Shown here: piece after piece, positions 1 through 6,449 of the stretch
How positions within the stretch are numbered: position 1 is the stretch's first letter
Layout of the letters: every line of letters begins with the position of its first letter
DNA from: Ardenticatenales bacterium
GTDB lineage: Bacteria > Chloroflexota > Anaerolineae > Ardenticatenales > Ardenticatenaceae
NCBI GenBank assembly: GCA_013812995.1
Contig: JACCSL010000381.1
Span: forward strand, 1-8,077
Length of the DNA stretch: 8,077 bases
Direction: 5' to 3'
The notes under the pieces: model-generated
What the model was told of the DNA's origin: nothing
The model's input: only the letters and a program-made list of their open reading frames with translations
Databases searched by the model: none
Made by a program: the position numbers and the translations under genes

Positions 1-2
1 GC

Positions 3-269
3 ATTGTGGACCGGCTGGAGCGGTTGAGCCTGGTGGAGCGAACGCGGAGTTTGTCGGATCGGCGCGTGGTACTGGTATATCCCACCCCGCAGGCGATTAC
101 CCTGCTGGCTACCATCAAAGCCACTCGTGACCTGATGATGCATCAACTCTTCGAGAGCTTCGAGGATGAGATGCTGAGTCACCTGGATGAACACCTTGAA
201 CAACTCTGGCGGGCCTTCGAGGGGCAGGCGCGTGGGTCCAACCACACCTGCCAGAGCCCGTCTCCTTAA
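3..269 (+). CDS. MarR-family transcriptional regulator, C-terminal part (5' end outside window)
   Basis: This is the last 88 codons of a gene whose start lies left of the window; the frame is open from the first bases and ends at TAA 267-269. The visible part begins in the recognition-helix end ([12 protein letters not shown]), runs through the wing of a winged helix-turn-helix (basic DRR followed by the VLVYPTPQA strand) and ends in a long helix typical of the MarR dimerisation domain. MarR proteins are small dimeric DNA-binding regulators, usually repressors, that often respond to phenolic or toxic ligands and commonly control nearby exporters. That makes the ABC exporter two genes downstream a possible target, although clpP and a terminator lie between them. 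The family call rests on the wing signature; the ligand cannot be seen. The in-frame GTG at 6 is not a plausible start because it lies within the DNA-binding domain. Confidence 0.8.
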   Translation: MVDRLERLSLVERTRSLSDRRVVLVYPTPQAITLLATIKATRDLMMHQLFESFEDEMLSHLDEHLEQLWRAFEGQARGSNHTCQSPSP

Positions 270-293
270 CCCTTACCGACCTATTTTGAAATT

Positions 294-300
294 GAAGGAG
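294..300 (+). promoter_or_regulatory. Ribosome binding site of clpP
   Basis: GAAGGAG lies 6 nt before the ATG at 307. It fixes the clpP start there rather than at the in-frame ATG at 187, which would run through the 3' end of the MarR gene and add about 40 residues unrelated to ClpP. Confidence 0.8.
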
Positions 301-306
301 AGCTAC

Positions 307-960
307 ATGTCCAGCATACCCAACTTCCAGGCGGGCGTGATCCCGATGATCATCGAGAGCACCGGGCGCGGTGAGCGCGCCTACGATATCTTCTCGCTGC
401 TCCTGAAGGAACGCATCATCTTCGTGGGCTCCGAGGTCGAGCCGAACATGTCGAACCTGATTGTTGCCCAGTTGCTCTATCTAAACCGCGAAAATCCGGA
501 GCGCGAGATCCAGATGTTCATCAACTCGCCCGGAGGCGTGATCTACTCGGGGATGGCGATCTACGATACGATGCAGCACATTGAGGCTCCCATCTCTACC
601 ATCGCGGTGGGTATGACGGCAAGCTTCGGGACAGTGCTCCTCACAGCAGGGGCCAAGGGGCGGCGCTATGCGCTGCCGCATGCAACGATTCACATTCACC
701 AGCCGCTCATCATGGGGCGTGGCATCAGCGGCCAGGCCAGCGATCTGGACATCCAGGCCCGAGAGATTCTCCGCCTGCGCGAGCGCCTGAACAAGGTGCT
801 AGCCCTTCATACCAGCCAGAGCGTCGAGCAGATCGAGAAGGACACAGACCGTGACCGCTACTTCACGTCGCAGCAGGCGGTGGAGTACGGGCTGATCGAT
901 GGCATCATCGGGATGGACCAGTTACAGGGGGGCGAGACCGTCAAGAACAGCCTCAGCTAA
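307..960 (+). CDS. clpP: ATP-dependent Clp protease proteolytic subunit ClpP
   Basis: A 217-residue serine peptidase (family S14) that forms the two-ring, 14-subunit barrel of the Clp protease; partner AAA+ unfoldases such as ClpX or ClpC feed it substrates in the cytoplasm. Family landmarks follow in order: [10 protein letters not shown] near residues 21-30, FINSPGG at 71-77, the nucleophile Ser106 in GMTASFG, His131 in IHIHQPL, and Asp183 in DRDRY before the EYGLID end motif. The Ser-His distance of 25 residues equals that of the E. coli enzyme; the His-Asp distance is 3 residues longer because of a small insert (IMGRGISG) after HQPL. The residues around the nucleophile, Met-Thr-Ala-Ser-Phe, differ from the common Gln-Ala-Ala-Ser-Met. 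The start is set by the GAAGGAG site. No Clp ATPase gene is adjacent. It follows the MarR gene by 37 nt and may be co-transcribed with it. A terminator comes right after the stop. Confidence 0.95.
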   Translation: MSSIPNFQAGVIPMIIESTGRGERAYDIFSLLLKERIIFVGSEVEPNMSNLIVAQLLYLNRENPEREIQMFINSPGGVIYSGMAIYDTMQHIEAPISTIAVGMTASFGTVLLTAGAKGRRYALPHATIHIHQPLIMGRGISGQASDLDIQAREILRLRERLNKVLALHTSQSVEQIEKDTDRDRYFTSQQAVEYGLIDGIIGMDQLQGGETVKNSLS

Positions 961-984
961 CAGGGATTTGGCTCTCGGAAGCGG

Positions 985-1017
985 GCGGGCAGCGTGAGTT
1001 GCCTGCCCGCTTTTGTT
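985..1017 (+). terminator. Rho-independent terminator after clpP
   Basis: An 8-bp perfect stem (GCGGGCAG at 985-992 with CTGCCCGC at 1003-1010) with a 10-nt loop is followed at once by TTTTGTT. It lies 24 nt after the clpP stop and should separate clpP transcription from the ABC exporter gene. Confidence 0.85.
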
Positions 1018-1042
1018 CACATCGGCAGAACGGTATCCAACT

Positions 1043-2839
1043 ATGGAAGACTTCAAACGCCTCTTGCAGCTCGCGTACCCCCACCGCGTCCGGTTGCTGT
1101 TGGCGACGTTTATTCTGGGACTCGGTACGCTGCTCAACCTTGCCATTCCCTTCAACCTGCGCCAACTGGTGGATGGAGTCTTCAACGAGGCGGGGCGCGC
1201 CCAACTGAACCAGACCGCCGTGACTCTCCTTGCTATCCTGCTCCTCCGCATGAGCAGCGGGGTGATGGCAGGTTACCTGCTAGAATGGACCGGAGAGCGC
1301 ATCGTGGCGGACCTGCGCCGCCGCCTCTTCGCTCACCTCATTCACCTAGACCTGCGTTTCTTCGCCGATACGCGAATCGGGGAAATCACCTCACGGATGA
1401 GCAATGATGTTTCCGTGATCCAGAACGCGGTCACCTCCACGCTGATCGGTGTCATCGAGCGGGTGCTGCTCGCAACGGGGTCGCTCAGCATCATGTTCCT
1501 GCTGAACTGGCGTCTGACGCTCGCTATCTTCGTCACTATCCCCCTTGTGGTGCTCTCATCGCGCATCTTTGGGCGTTATGTTCACCAACTCAGCCGCGAG
1601 GTACAGGAGCGGTTGGCAGCGGCGACCAGCGTCATGGAAGAGAGTTTAGGGGCCATCCGTATCGTAAAGATTTTTGTGCGTGAGCCGCACGAGGTAGGTC
1701 GCTTCAACCACGAGATTGAGAGTCTTTTCGAGCGGGTGCGACGCCGTGCACGGCTTCACGCCCTATATGGTCCGCTCGTCTCGATGCTGTTTGCGGGGGC
1801 GATGGTCCTGGTGCTGTGGCTGGGCGGACAGGAGGTTCTTGCAGGGCGGCTGACACCTGGCAAGATGATTGAGTTCCTGCTCTATGCCTCCTTCATCGCC
1901 AGCTCGGTCAGCGTCTTCAGCAGCGCCTACACAACCTTCAAGCGCGCTATCGGTTCCACCGAGCGCGTCTTTGAATTGCTGGAGCAGGAACGGGAAATTC
2001 GTGTTCCCGAAGCGGCAGCGTCCCTGGCCCCAATGCGTGGGAGCATCCGCTTCGAGCATGTCTCATTTGGCTATGACCCGGCGCTGCCCGTCCTGGAAAA
2101 TCTCAGCTTCGACATTGCAGCGGGCGAGGTGGTAGCACTGGTCGGCGTGAGCGGCGTGGGAAAATCGACCCTCATGGACCTGCTGCCCCGCTACTACGAT
2201 GTCACCAACGGACGGATTCTGATCGACGGGGTAGACATTCGGGAGGTTAAGCTGGCCAGCCTGCGCGCGGGGATTGGCAGCGTACCCCAGGAAACCTTGC
2301 TCTTCGCGGCGACCGTAAGGGACAATCTGCGCTATGGACGGCTGGAGGCGAGCGACGAGCATCTGATAGCAGCGGCCCGCGCCGCGAACGCCCACGATTT
2401 TATCCAGGCCCTGCCGCAAGGCTATGATACTCTCGTGGGGGAGCGCGGTGTCAAGCTGTCGGGTGGGCAGCGGCAGCGCATCGCGATTGCACGGGCCTTG
2501 CTAAAAGAACCCGCCCTGCTGCTGCTGGATGAGGCAACCTCCTCGCTGGATAGCGAGTCAGAGCGGGCGGTGCAGGTTGCTCTGGACGAGTTGCTAGCTG
2601 AGCGAGGCCGCACCACCCTGGTTATCGCGCATCGCCTAAGCACCGTCCGAAGCGCGGACCGCATCCTCGTTATTGCCCCAGTGGAGGGCGTTGGGCGGCT
2701 GGTCGAGCAGGGGTCGCACCAGGAGTTACTCGCGCGGCGCGGGGTGTATCATCAACTCTACACTATGCAATTTCGGGAGGAAGAAGCGGTTTTAGTGGTC
2801 AACCAGCAGACGGACGAGCTCCTTCAAGAGAGGCTGTAA
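1043..2839 (+). CDS. ABC-type exporter half-transporter (membrane domain fused to ATPase)
   Basis: A 598-residue fused membrane/ATPase protein of the MsbA/LmrA/MdlB-like exporter type, probably a homodimer that moves a lipid or hydrophobic compound out of the cell using ATP. Residues 1 to about 310 are the six-helix ABC membrane domain, with hydrophobic segments near 16-36, 57-80, 131-155, 157-175, 243-262 and 275-295. The ATPase domain holds an A-loop Tyr344, Walker A GVSGVGKST (368-376), Q-loop Gln416, signature LSGGQ (472-476), Walker B LLLLDE with catalytic Glu497, and H-loop His530. All key residues are intact. I start it at ATG 1043; an upstream TTG at 1013 falls in the terminator tail. 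No clear Shine-Dalgarno sequence precedes ATG 1043. The next gene begins 2 nt after its stop. The substrate cannot be told from sequence; lipid, peptide and drug exporters look alike. Confidence 0.92.
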   Translation: MEDFKRLLQLAYPHRVRLLLATFILGLGTLLNLAIPFNLRQLVDGVFNEAGRAQLNQTAVTLLAILLLRMSSGVMAGYLLEWTGERIVADLRRRLFAHLIHLDLRFFADTRIGEITSRMSNDVSVIQNAVTSTLIGVIERVLLATGSLSIMFLLNWRLTLAIFVTIPLVVLSSRIFGRYVHQLSREVQERLAAATSVMEESLGAIRIVKIFVREPHEVGRFNHEIESLFERVRRRARLHALYGPLVSMLFAGAMVLVLWLGGQEVLAGRLTPGKMIEFLLYASFIASSVSVFSSAYTTFKRAIGSTERVFELLEQEREIRVPEAAASLAPMRGSIRFEHVSFGYDPALPVLENLSFDIAAGEVVALVGVSGVGKSTLMDLLPRYYDVTNGRILIDGVDIREVKLASLRAGIGSVPQETLLFAATVRDNLRYGRLEASDEHLIAAARAANAHDFIQALPQGYDTLVGERGVKLSGGQRQRIAIARALLKEPALLLLDEATSSLDSESERAVQVALDELLAERGRTTLVIAHRLSTVRSADRILVIAPVEGVGRLVEQGSHQELLARRGVYHQLYTMQFREEEAVLVVNQQTDELLQERL

Positions 2840-2841
2840 CG

Positions 2842-3978
2842 ATGTGGGCATGGCGAATCGGCTCTGTTCAAGGGATTGATATCAAGATCCACCTGACCTT
2901 TCCCCTGGTCATTCTCTGGGCTGCCACCCAATTCGGGAGCAGTCCGCAGTATGTACTGTTTGGTACCCTGCTCGTGCTGCTCCTCTTTGGGTGTGTGCTG
3001 CTGCATGAGCTCGGGCACGCCCTGGTGGCGCGCTACTATAACCTTCCTGTCGAAGACATCACGCTGCTGCCCATCGGTGGTGTGGCTCGCTTCCGTGTGC
3101 TCCGTGATAGCCCCAAAGAAGAGTTGGCTATCGCCCTCGCCGGGCCATTGGTCAACGTTGCAATCTCCGTGCTTCTCTTCCCGCTCCTCATCTGGGGGTT
3201 GGATCTGCTAAATCGCGAGATGCTGTCAGAAGTTTCAGCGCGCACGGGCAGGTCGGAATTCCAGGTCGCGTTCGCCCTGATGGGCAGCGCGCTGCGGCGG
3301 CTCTCCTTTGAGGGGGCGCTGGTTTATCTCTTCTTTGCCAACCTGATGTTGGCCCTGTTCAACATGATCCCCGCCATGCCGATGGATGGCGGGCGGGTGC
3401 TTCGTGCCGTGCTGGCGATGGCACTGCCCTACAAGTTTGCGACAACGATTGCCGTGCGGCTGGGTCAATTCATTGCCCTTCTCATGGCCTTCTGGGGGTT
3501 GCAAGGGGGCAACTTTGGCCTGCTCCTCGTTGCATTCTTTGTCTTCGTCAGCGGGGGCGCAGAGATTCAGCGCGTCGCCCTCCGCGAGGTGCTGCTGCGC
3601 GGCCAGGTTCGAAGCTACATGATGGAGGGATTGCCCATCAACCCCTACTGGAGCCTCTATGCCGTGCGGCTCCTGGCGCAGCAGAGCGGCCAGCGCGCCT
3701 TTCCCGTTCTCCTGAATGGAACATTGCTGGGTCTGCTAACGGTTCGAGAACTCCACCAGCACCCTGCCTCGGAGACTGTCCAGGATGCGATGGTGGAAGA
3801 TTTCTCTATCGTACCGCCTGAGCACACCCTCTATGATGCACAGGTTACCCTCCAGGGGGAAAATCATTTTGCTGCCGCCGTTATGGAGGATGGGAGGCTG
3901 CTGGGTCTGCTCTCTCTGGAAGATATTGATCGCGCCTATCACTCCTTGCGGCGGCAACCCCAGATTCAATGGGCCTAG
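2842..3978 (+). CDS. Site-2 protease family zinc metalloprotease (M50) with CBS-like tail
   Basis: A 378-residue multi-span membrane protease of the S2P/SpoIVFB type, which cuts substrates within the membrane, often anti-sigma factors or precursors of membrane-bound regulators. The zinc motif HELGH covers residues 55-59, with catalytic Glu56, at the end of a hydrophobic segment. The third ligand is Asp182 in the MPMDGGR motif, preceded by the LFNMIPA stretch typical of the family. A further membrane segment lies at about 95-120 (the AGPLVN motif) and others at about 155-177 and 205-238. From about 254 to 370 the chain is soluble and shows two degenerate CBS-like repeats (VRSYMMEG to LLTVRELH, then VQDAMVED to LLSLEDID); such tails in this subfamily probably sense nucleotides. 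GAGAGG in the end of the exporter gene, 8 nt before ATG, and the 2-nt gap indicate translational coupling with the exporter. The substrate is unknown. Confidence 0.92.
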   Translation: MWAWRIGSVQGIDIKIHLTFPLVILWAATQFGSSPQYVLFGTLLVLLLFGCVLLHELGHALVARYYNLPVEDITLLPIGGVARFRVLRDSPKEELAIALAGPLVNVAISVLLFPLLIWGLDLLNREMLSEVSARTGRSEFQVAFALMGSALRRLSFEGALVYLFFANLMLALFNMIPAMPMDGGRVLRAVLAMALPYKFATTIAVRLGQFIALLMAFWGLQGGNFGLLLVAFFVFVSGGAEIQRVALREVLLRGQVRSYMMEGLPINPYWSLYAVRLLAQQSGQRAFPVLLNGTLLGLLTVRELHQHPASETVQDAMVEDFSIVPPEHTLYDAQVTLQGENHFAAAVMEDGRLLGLLSLEDIDRAYHSLRRQPQIQWA

Positions 3979-3987
3979 TCGGCGCGC

Positions 3988-4968
3988 TCAACCTCGCTCA
4001 TACACCTCCGGGTTGACCGGGTTAGGCAATCGCTCGCCGCGCAGGCCGGCCAGCAGATTGTCTGCGGTAAGCTCTGCCATCTTGTTGCGAGTCCCAATGC
4101 TGGCACTGGCAATGTGTGGCAGGACGATGACATTCTCCATGTGAACGAGCGGGTGATTGGGATCAATCGGCTCCGGGTCGGTCACATCCAGCCCCGCCCC
4201 GGCGATCACCCCCGCCTGGAGCGCCTCTGTCAGAGCATCCTGGTCCACCACGGGGCCGCGCGAGGTGTTGATAAGCAGCGCACCTGGCTTCATCTTGCGC
4301 AGCTCCGCTGCCCCGATCAGGTGGGTGGTTTCTGGCGTGAGGGCGCAGTGGAGCGAGATAAAGTCGGACTCGGCGAGCAGGGTATCCATCTCCACCTGGC
4401 TTGCACCGAGCAGGTCGGCCTCCGGCACGGGGAAGAGATTGGTGTAGAGAATGCGCATGTTGAACCCCTGGGCCCGTCGCGCCACCGCCACCCCGATACG
4501 CCCCATCCCGACAATCCCCAGGGTTGCGCCGTAGAGGTCCGGCCCGAGCAGCGTCATCGGCCCCCAGGTCTGCCACTTTCCATCACGAACATACTGCTGT
4601 CCATCCCCCACGCGCCGCGCCGTGGCCATCAGGAGCGTCCACGCCATGTCGGCGGTCGTCTCTGTCAAAACGCCGGGCGTATTCCCAACGGGGATACCGC
4701 GTTCCGTCGCCGCTGGAATATCAATGTTGTCGTACCCCACGGCCATCTGGGCAATGACCTTGAGATGAGGCGCGGCGTCCATCACCTCCGCATCAATCGG
4801 GTCCGTCAGGAGGCAGACCAACCCCTCACAGCTCGCTACCTGCCGCAGAATCTCCTCCTTGGGTGGGGGCATCTCCCCTTCCCAAACCACTGCCTCCGTC
4901 TCCGCCAGAATCCGATCCATTCCAGCGGCGGGGAGAAGCCGCGTGACATAGACTCGCGCTTTCGCCAT
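3988..4968 (-). CDS. 2-hydroxyacid dehydrogenase, D-glycerate/glyoxylate reductase type
   Basis: A 326-residue cytoplasmic oxidoreductase of the D-isomer-specific 2-hydroxyacid dehydrogenase family, best matching the glyoxylate/hydroxypyruvate reductase (GyaR/GRHPR) branch, which reduces glyoxylate or hydroxypyruvate to glycolate or D-glycerate. The Rossmann nucleotide site reads GIVGMGRIG (151-159). The catalytic set is complete: Arg237 in NTSRGPVVD, Glu266 in DVTDPEP, and His285 in LPHIASAS. The VGYDNID motif (78-84) is also present. No acidic residue stands at the end of the second beta strand (ILYTNLF, 173-179), where NAD-preferring members have Asp; this leans towards NADPH, but that is inference. 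AAAGGAG (4979-4985 on the plus axis) precedes the ATG by 10 nt. It is transcribed away from birA and converges on the protease gene with only 9 bp between the two stop codons and no visible terminator. A phosphoglycerate- or phosphonate-type dehydrogenase is less likely given the length and motifs. Confidence 0.88.
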   Translation of the reverse strand: MAKARVYVTRLLPAAGMDRILAETEAVVWEGEMPPPKEEILRQVASCEGLVCLLTDPIDAEVMDAAPHLKVIAQMAVGYDNIDIPAATERGIPVGNTPGVLTETTADMAWTLLMATARRVGDGQQYVRDGKWQTWGPMTLLGPDLYGATLGIVGMGRIGVAVARRAQGFNMRILYTNLFPVPEADLLGASQVEMDTLLAESDFISLHCALTPETTHLIGAAELRKMKPGALLINTSRGPVVDQDALTEALQAGVIAGAGLDVTDPEPIDPNHPLVHMENVIVLPHIASASIGTRNKMAELTADNLLAGLRGERLPNPVNPEVYERG

Positions 4969-5007
4969 CTGCTTGTTGCTCCTTTTGCTGTGACTCTCAG
5001 GACAATG

Positions 5008-5036
5008 ATTGTAAGAGTGTCGAAAAGAAGATGCAA
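5008..5036 (-). promoter_or_regulatory. Predicted promoter of the hydroxyacid dehydrogenase gene
   Basis: Read on the minus strand, TTGCAT (5031-5036) and TACAAT (5008-5013) stand 17 bp apart. The -10 matches 5 of 6 consensus bases and the -35 matches 3. Transcription would start near 5001, leaving a leader of about 33 nt that includes the AAAGGAG site. Confidence 0.6.
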
Positions 5037-5040
5037 GGAA

Positions 5041-5063
5041 ACAAGCGAAAATAAGTCGCTTGT
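5041..5063. promoter_or_regulatory. Perfect inverted repeat between divergent promoters (candidate operator)
   Basis: ACAAGCGA (5041-5048) and TCGCTTGT (5056-5063) are perfect reverse complements separated by 7 nt. The centre at 5052 is about 18 bp from each of the two divergent -35 elements, and about 50 bp upstream of each predicted start site. This is the size and placement of a dimeric regulator site. Which protein binds is not known. It could also be an RNA hairpin only if a transcript crosses it, for which there is no evidence. Confidence 0.5.
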
Positions 5064-5066
5064 CAG

Positions 5067-5095
5067 TTGACGCATAAAGAAGGGCGCATTATGCT
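5067..5095 (+). promoter_or_regulatory. Predicted promoter of birA (implies leaderless mRNA)
   Basis: TTGACG (5067-5072) and TATGCT (5090-5095) are spaced by 17 bp; the -35 matches 5 of 6 consensus bases, the -10 four of 6 including the TAnnnT core. The expected transcription start is at or within a base or two of 5102, the first base of the birA ATG. No ribosome binding site fits between. Confidence 0.6.
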
Positions 5096-5101
5096 TGGGC
5101 C

Positions 5102-5887
5102 ATGTTTGAGCCGCCGCCTTACACCCTACCCAACCTCACAACCCGCTGGCTCGGTCAGCCTCTCTTTTTCACCCGAGAGGTAGACTCTACCAACCGTCTC
5201 CTTCGTGAGATGGCAAGAGAGGGTGCAACGTCAGGAACTGTCATCCTGACAGAGTATCAACATCTAGGTCGAGGTCGACAGGGGCGAGGGTGGAATGCAC
5301 CACCAGGGAGTAGCCTGCTTCTCAGCATCCTGCTACCGCCGCCCACCTCTAGCGAGCGTTATCCCCTGCTACCGCTCGTGCTGGCCGTTGCAGTCGCTCG
5401 TACCCTGGAGAACCATCTTGCTCTGGAGCCCGCCATCAAGTGGCCGAATGACGTGTTACTGGGCCAGCGAAAGTGCTGTGGGATTCTGGTCGAGAGTGAT
5501 TGGACAGGTAACGTGCCGACCAGTGTGGTGGCGGGGATCGGGCTGAATGTCAATCAGGAAGTAGACGCCTTTGAGACCCTTCCAGAAGCCACCAGTCTGC
5601 GACTGGTGAGAGGAACTGGGGTTGAGCGAGGCCCCTTATTGGCAGAACTTCTCAATGAGACGGAACGCACGTACGATACCTTCCAGAAGGGGTGGGAGCC
5701 TCACGAGGCGTGGCGGAAGCGGGCAACGCTCCTTGGTCAGCCAATTCTGGTTCAACCAGCGCAGGGTGCCCCCTGGCGAGCTACCGCCCTGGATCTGTCC
5801 CCCGACGGCAGGCTGCTCGTCCAACGAGAGGATGGGCAGCAGGAACAGGTCCTGGCAGCGGACGTCAGCATCCGATTCGAACCCTAG
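5102..5887 (+). CDS. birA: Biotin--[acetyl-CoA-carboxylase] ligase (BirA catalytic type)
   Basis: A 261-residue biotin-protein ligase that activates biotin to biotinyl-5'-AMP and attaches it to the lysine of biotin carboxyl carrier domains, as in acetyl-CoA carboxylase. The family motifs are all present: DSTN (28-31), the biotinyl-AMP binding loop GRGRQGRGW (56-64), catalytic Lys113 in KWPND (113-117), K124 in the KxxGIL stretch, and GIGLNVN (145-151). The C-terminal region from about 210 to 260 fits the small SH3-like domain. The protein begins directly with the catalytic domain and lacks the N-terminal helix-turn-helix found in E. coli BirA, so it should be a mono-functional ligase, not a biotin repressor. 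The predicted promoter places the transcript start on the ATG, and no Shine-Dalgarno sequence precedes it. The micro-ORF and response regulator follow with 18- and 8-nt gaps. Confidence 0.93.
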   Translation: MFEPPPYTLPNLTTRWLGQPLFFTREVDSTNRLLREMAREGATSGTVILTEYQHLGRGRQGRGWNAPPGSSLLLSILLPPPTSSERYPLLPLVLAVAVARTLENHLALEPAIKWPNDVLLGQRKCCGILVESDWTGNVPTSVVAGIGLNVNQEVDAFETLPEATSLRLVRGTGVERGPLLAELLNETERTYDTFQKGWEPHEAWRKRATLLGQPILVQPAQGAPWRATALDLSPDGRLLVQREDGQQEQVLAADVSIRFEP

Positions 5888-5905
5888 TGCCAAGAGGAAT
5901 AATTC

Positions 5906-6022
5906 ATGGATTACGAAGCCCTAACACCCAAGCACTGGATCTTCTTGATCCTGATACTTTTATTCTTCAACATTCTCTGCTTCGGGTGTGCCTTTCTGCT
6001 ATACATCAATACTCCTTCATAG
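5906..6022 (+). CDS. Small single-span membrane protein, 38 residues, unknown function
   Basis: A short reading frame of 38 codons plus TAG, not recognised as any known family. It starts at ATG with AAGAGGA (5892-5898) 7 nt upstream, a better ribosome site than several of the larger genes have. The N-terminal 10 residues are polar (MDYEALTPKH). Residues 11-34 form one unbroken hydrophobic stretch rich in Ile, Leu and Phe, containing Cys25 and Cys28 two residues apart, and a 4-residue polar tail ends the chain. It sits 18 nt after birA and 8 nt before the response regulator, so all three probably share a transcript. The features are those of a membrane micro-protein. Against this, its short length means chance cannot be excluded; conservation in relatives would settle it. 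No sign of a toxin-antitoxin partner or antisense RNA is seen. Confidence 0.55.
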   Translation: MDYEALTPKHWIFLILILLFFNILCFGCAFLLYINTPS

Positions 6023-6030
6023 GATGGCGA

Positions 6031-6390
6031 ATGATGGCCAGGATTCTGATCGTCGAGGACGAACCAGATGTCCGCACATTGAGCAAGAATCTTCTTGAGA
6101 TCCTTGGTCATACGGTGGATGATGTGGGAAGTGGGGAGCGCGCCATGATAATGGTCCGCGCCCAGCACTATGATGTTGTGCTCAGTGATATTGGTCTGCC
6201 AGGGATGGATGGCTGGGCCGTCGCGCAGAATGTGAAGCAAGTCTCACCGCAGACGAAGGTAGGTCTGGTGAGTGGCTGGGAGATCCCCCCACAGCCGGAG
6301 CGGCTGCGGGCACAGGGGGTAGATTTCCTGGTGCCCAAACCCTTCGGATTGGACGAGATCGAAGAGGCCCTGGCGCGCTATTTTCCGTAA
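6031..6390 (+). CDS. Stand-alone response regulator receiver domain (CheY-like)
   Basis: A 119-residue protein made up of a single receiver domain with no output domain, so it would act by binding a partner once phosphorylated by a histidine kinase. The phosphorylation pocket is complete: acidic Glu9-Asp10 in IVEDEPD, phosphoacceptor Asp53 in VVLSDIGLPGMDGW, Ser81 at the conserved Ser/Thr switch position, and Lys103 in PKPFGLDE. Adjacent ATGs at 6031 and 6034 are both possible starts; AGGA at 6021-6024 gives spacers of 6 and 9 nt. A longer in-frame reading beginning inside birA is not credible because receivers begin near the first of these. No histidine kinase is visible in the window, so its partner is encoded elsewhere. 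It lies in an apparent operon with birA and the micro-ORF, an unusual pairing with no obvious functional link. Confidence 0.9.
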   Translation: MMARILIVEDEPDVRTLSKNLLEILGHTVDDVGSGERAMIMVRAQHYDVVLSDIGLPGMDGWAVAQNVKQVSPQTKVGLVSGWEIPPQPERLRAQGVDFLVPKPFGLDEIEEALARYFP

Positions 6391-6449
6391 CTGCCTGGTT
6401 CGGAAATTGGCGAGCACCCAGGGCCTGCGCGCGGGGAAAGGTGGGGTTG

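Noticed and set aside
187..306. An in-frame ATG at 187 that would extend ClpP by 40 residues
   Set aside because: The extension overlaps the end of the MarR gene, has no ClpP similarity, and a strong ribosome site precedes the ATG at 307.
4114..5070. Long plus-strand reading frame of 318 codons opposite the dehydrogenase gene
   Set aside because: It is antisense to a gene with complete family motifs; its translation is rich in Arg, His and Pro with no recognisable domain, as expected from a shadow frame in GC-rich DNA.
5239..5253. Short inverted repeat around CTGTCATCCTGACAG in birA
   Set aside because: It lies inside a conserved coding region and has no T-run or promoter nearby; probably chance.
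5692..6030. Upstream extension of the response regulator frame into birA
   Set aside because: It is out of frame with birA and unrelated to receiver domains, which start at the ATG pair 6031/6034.
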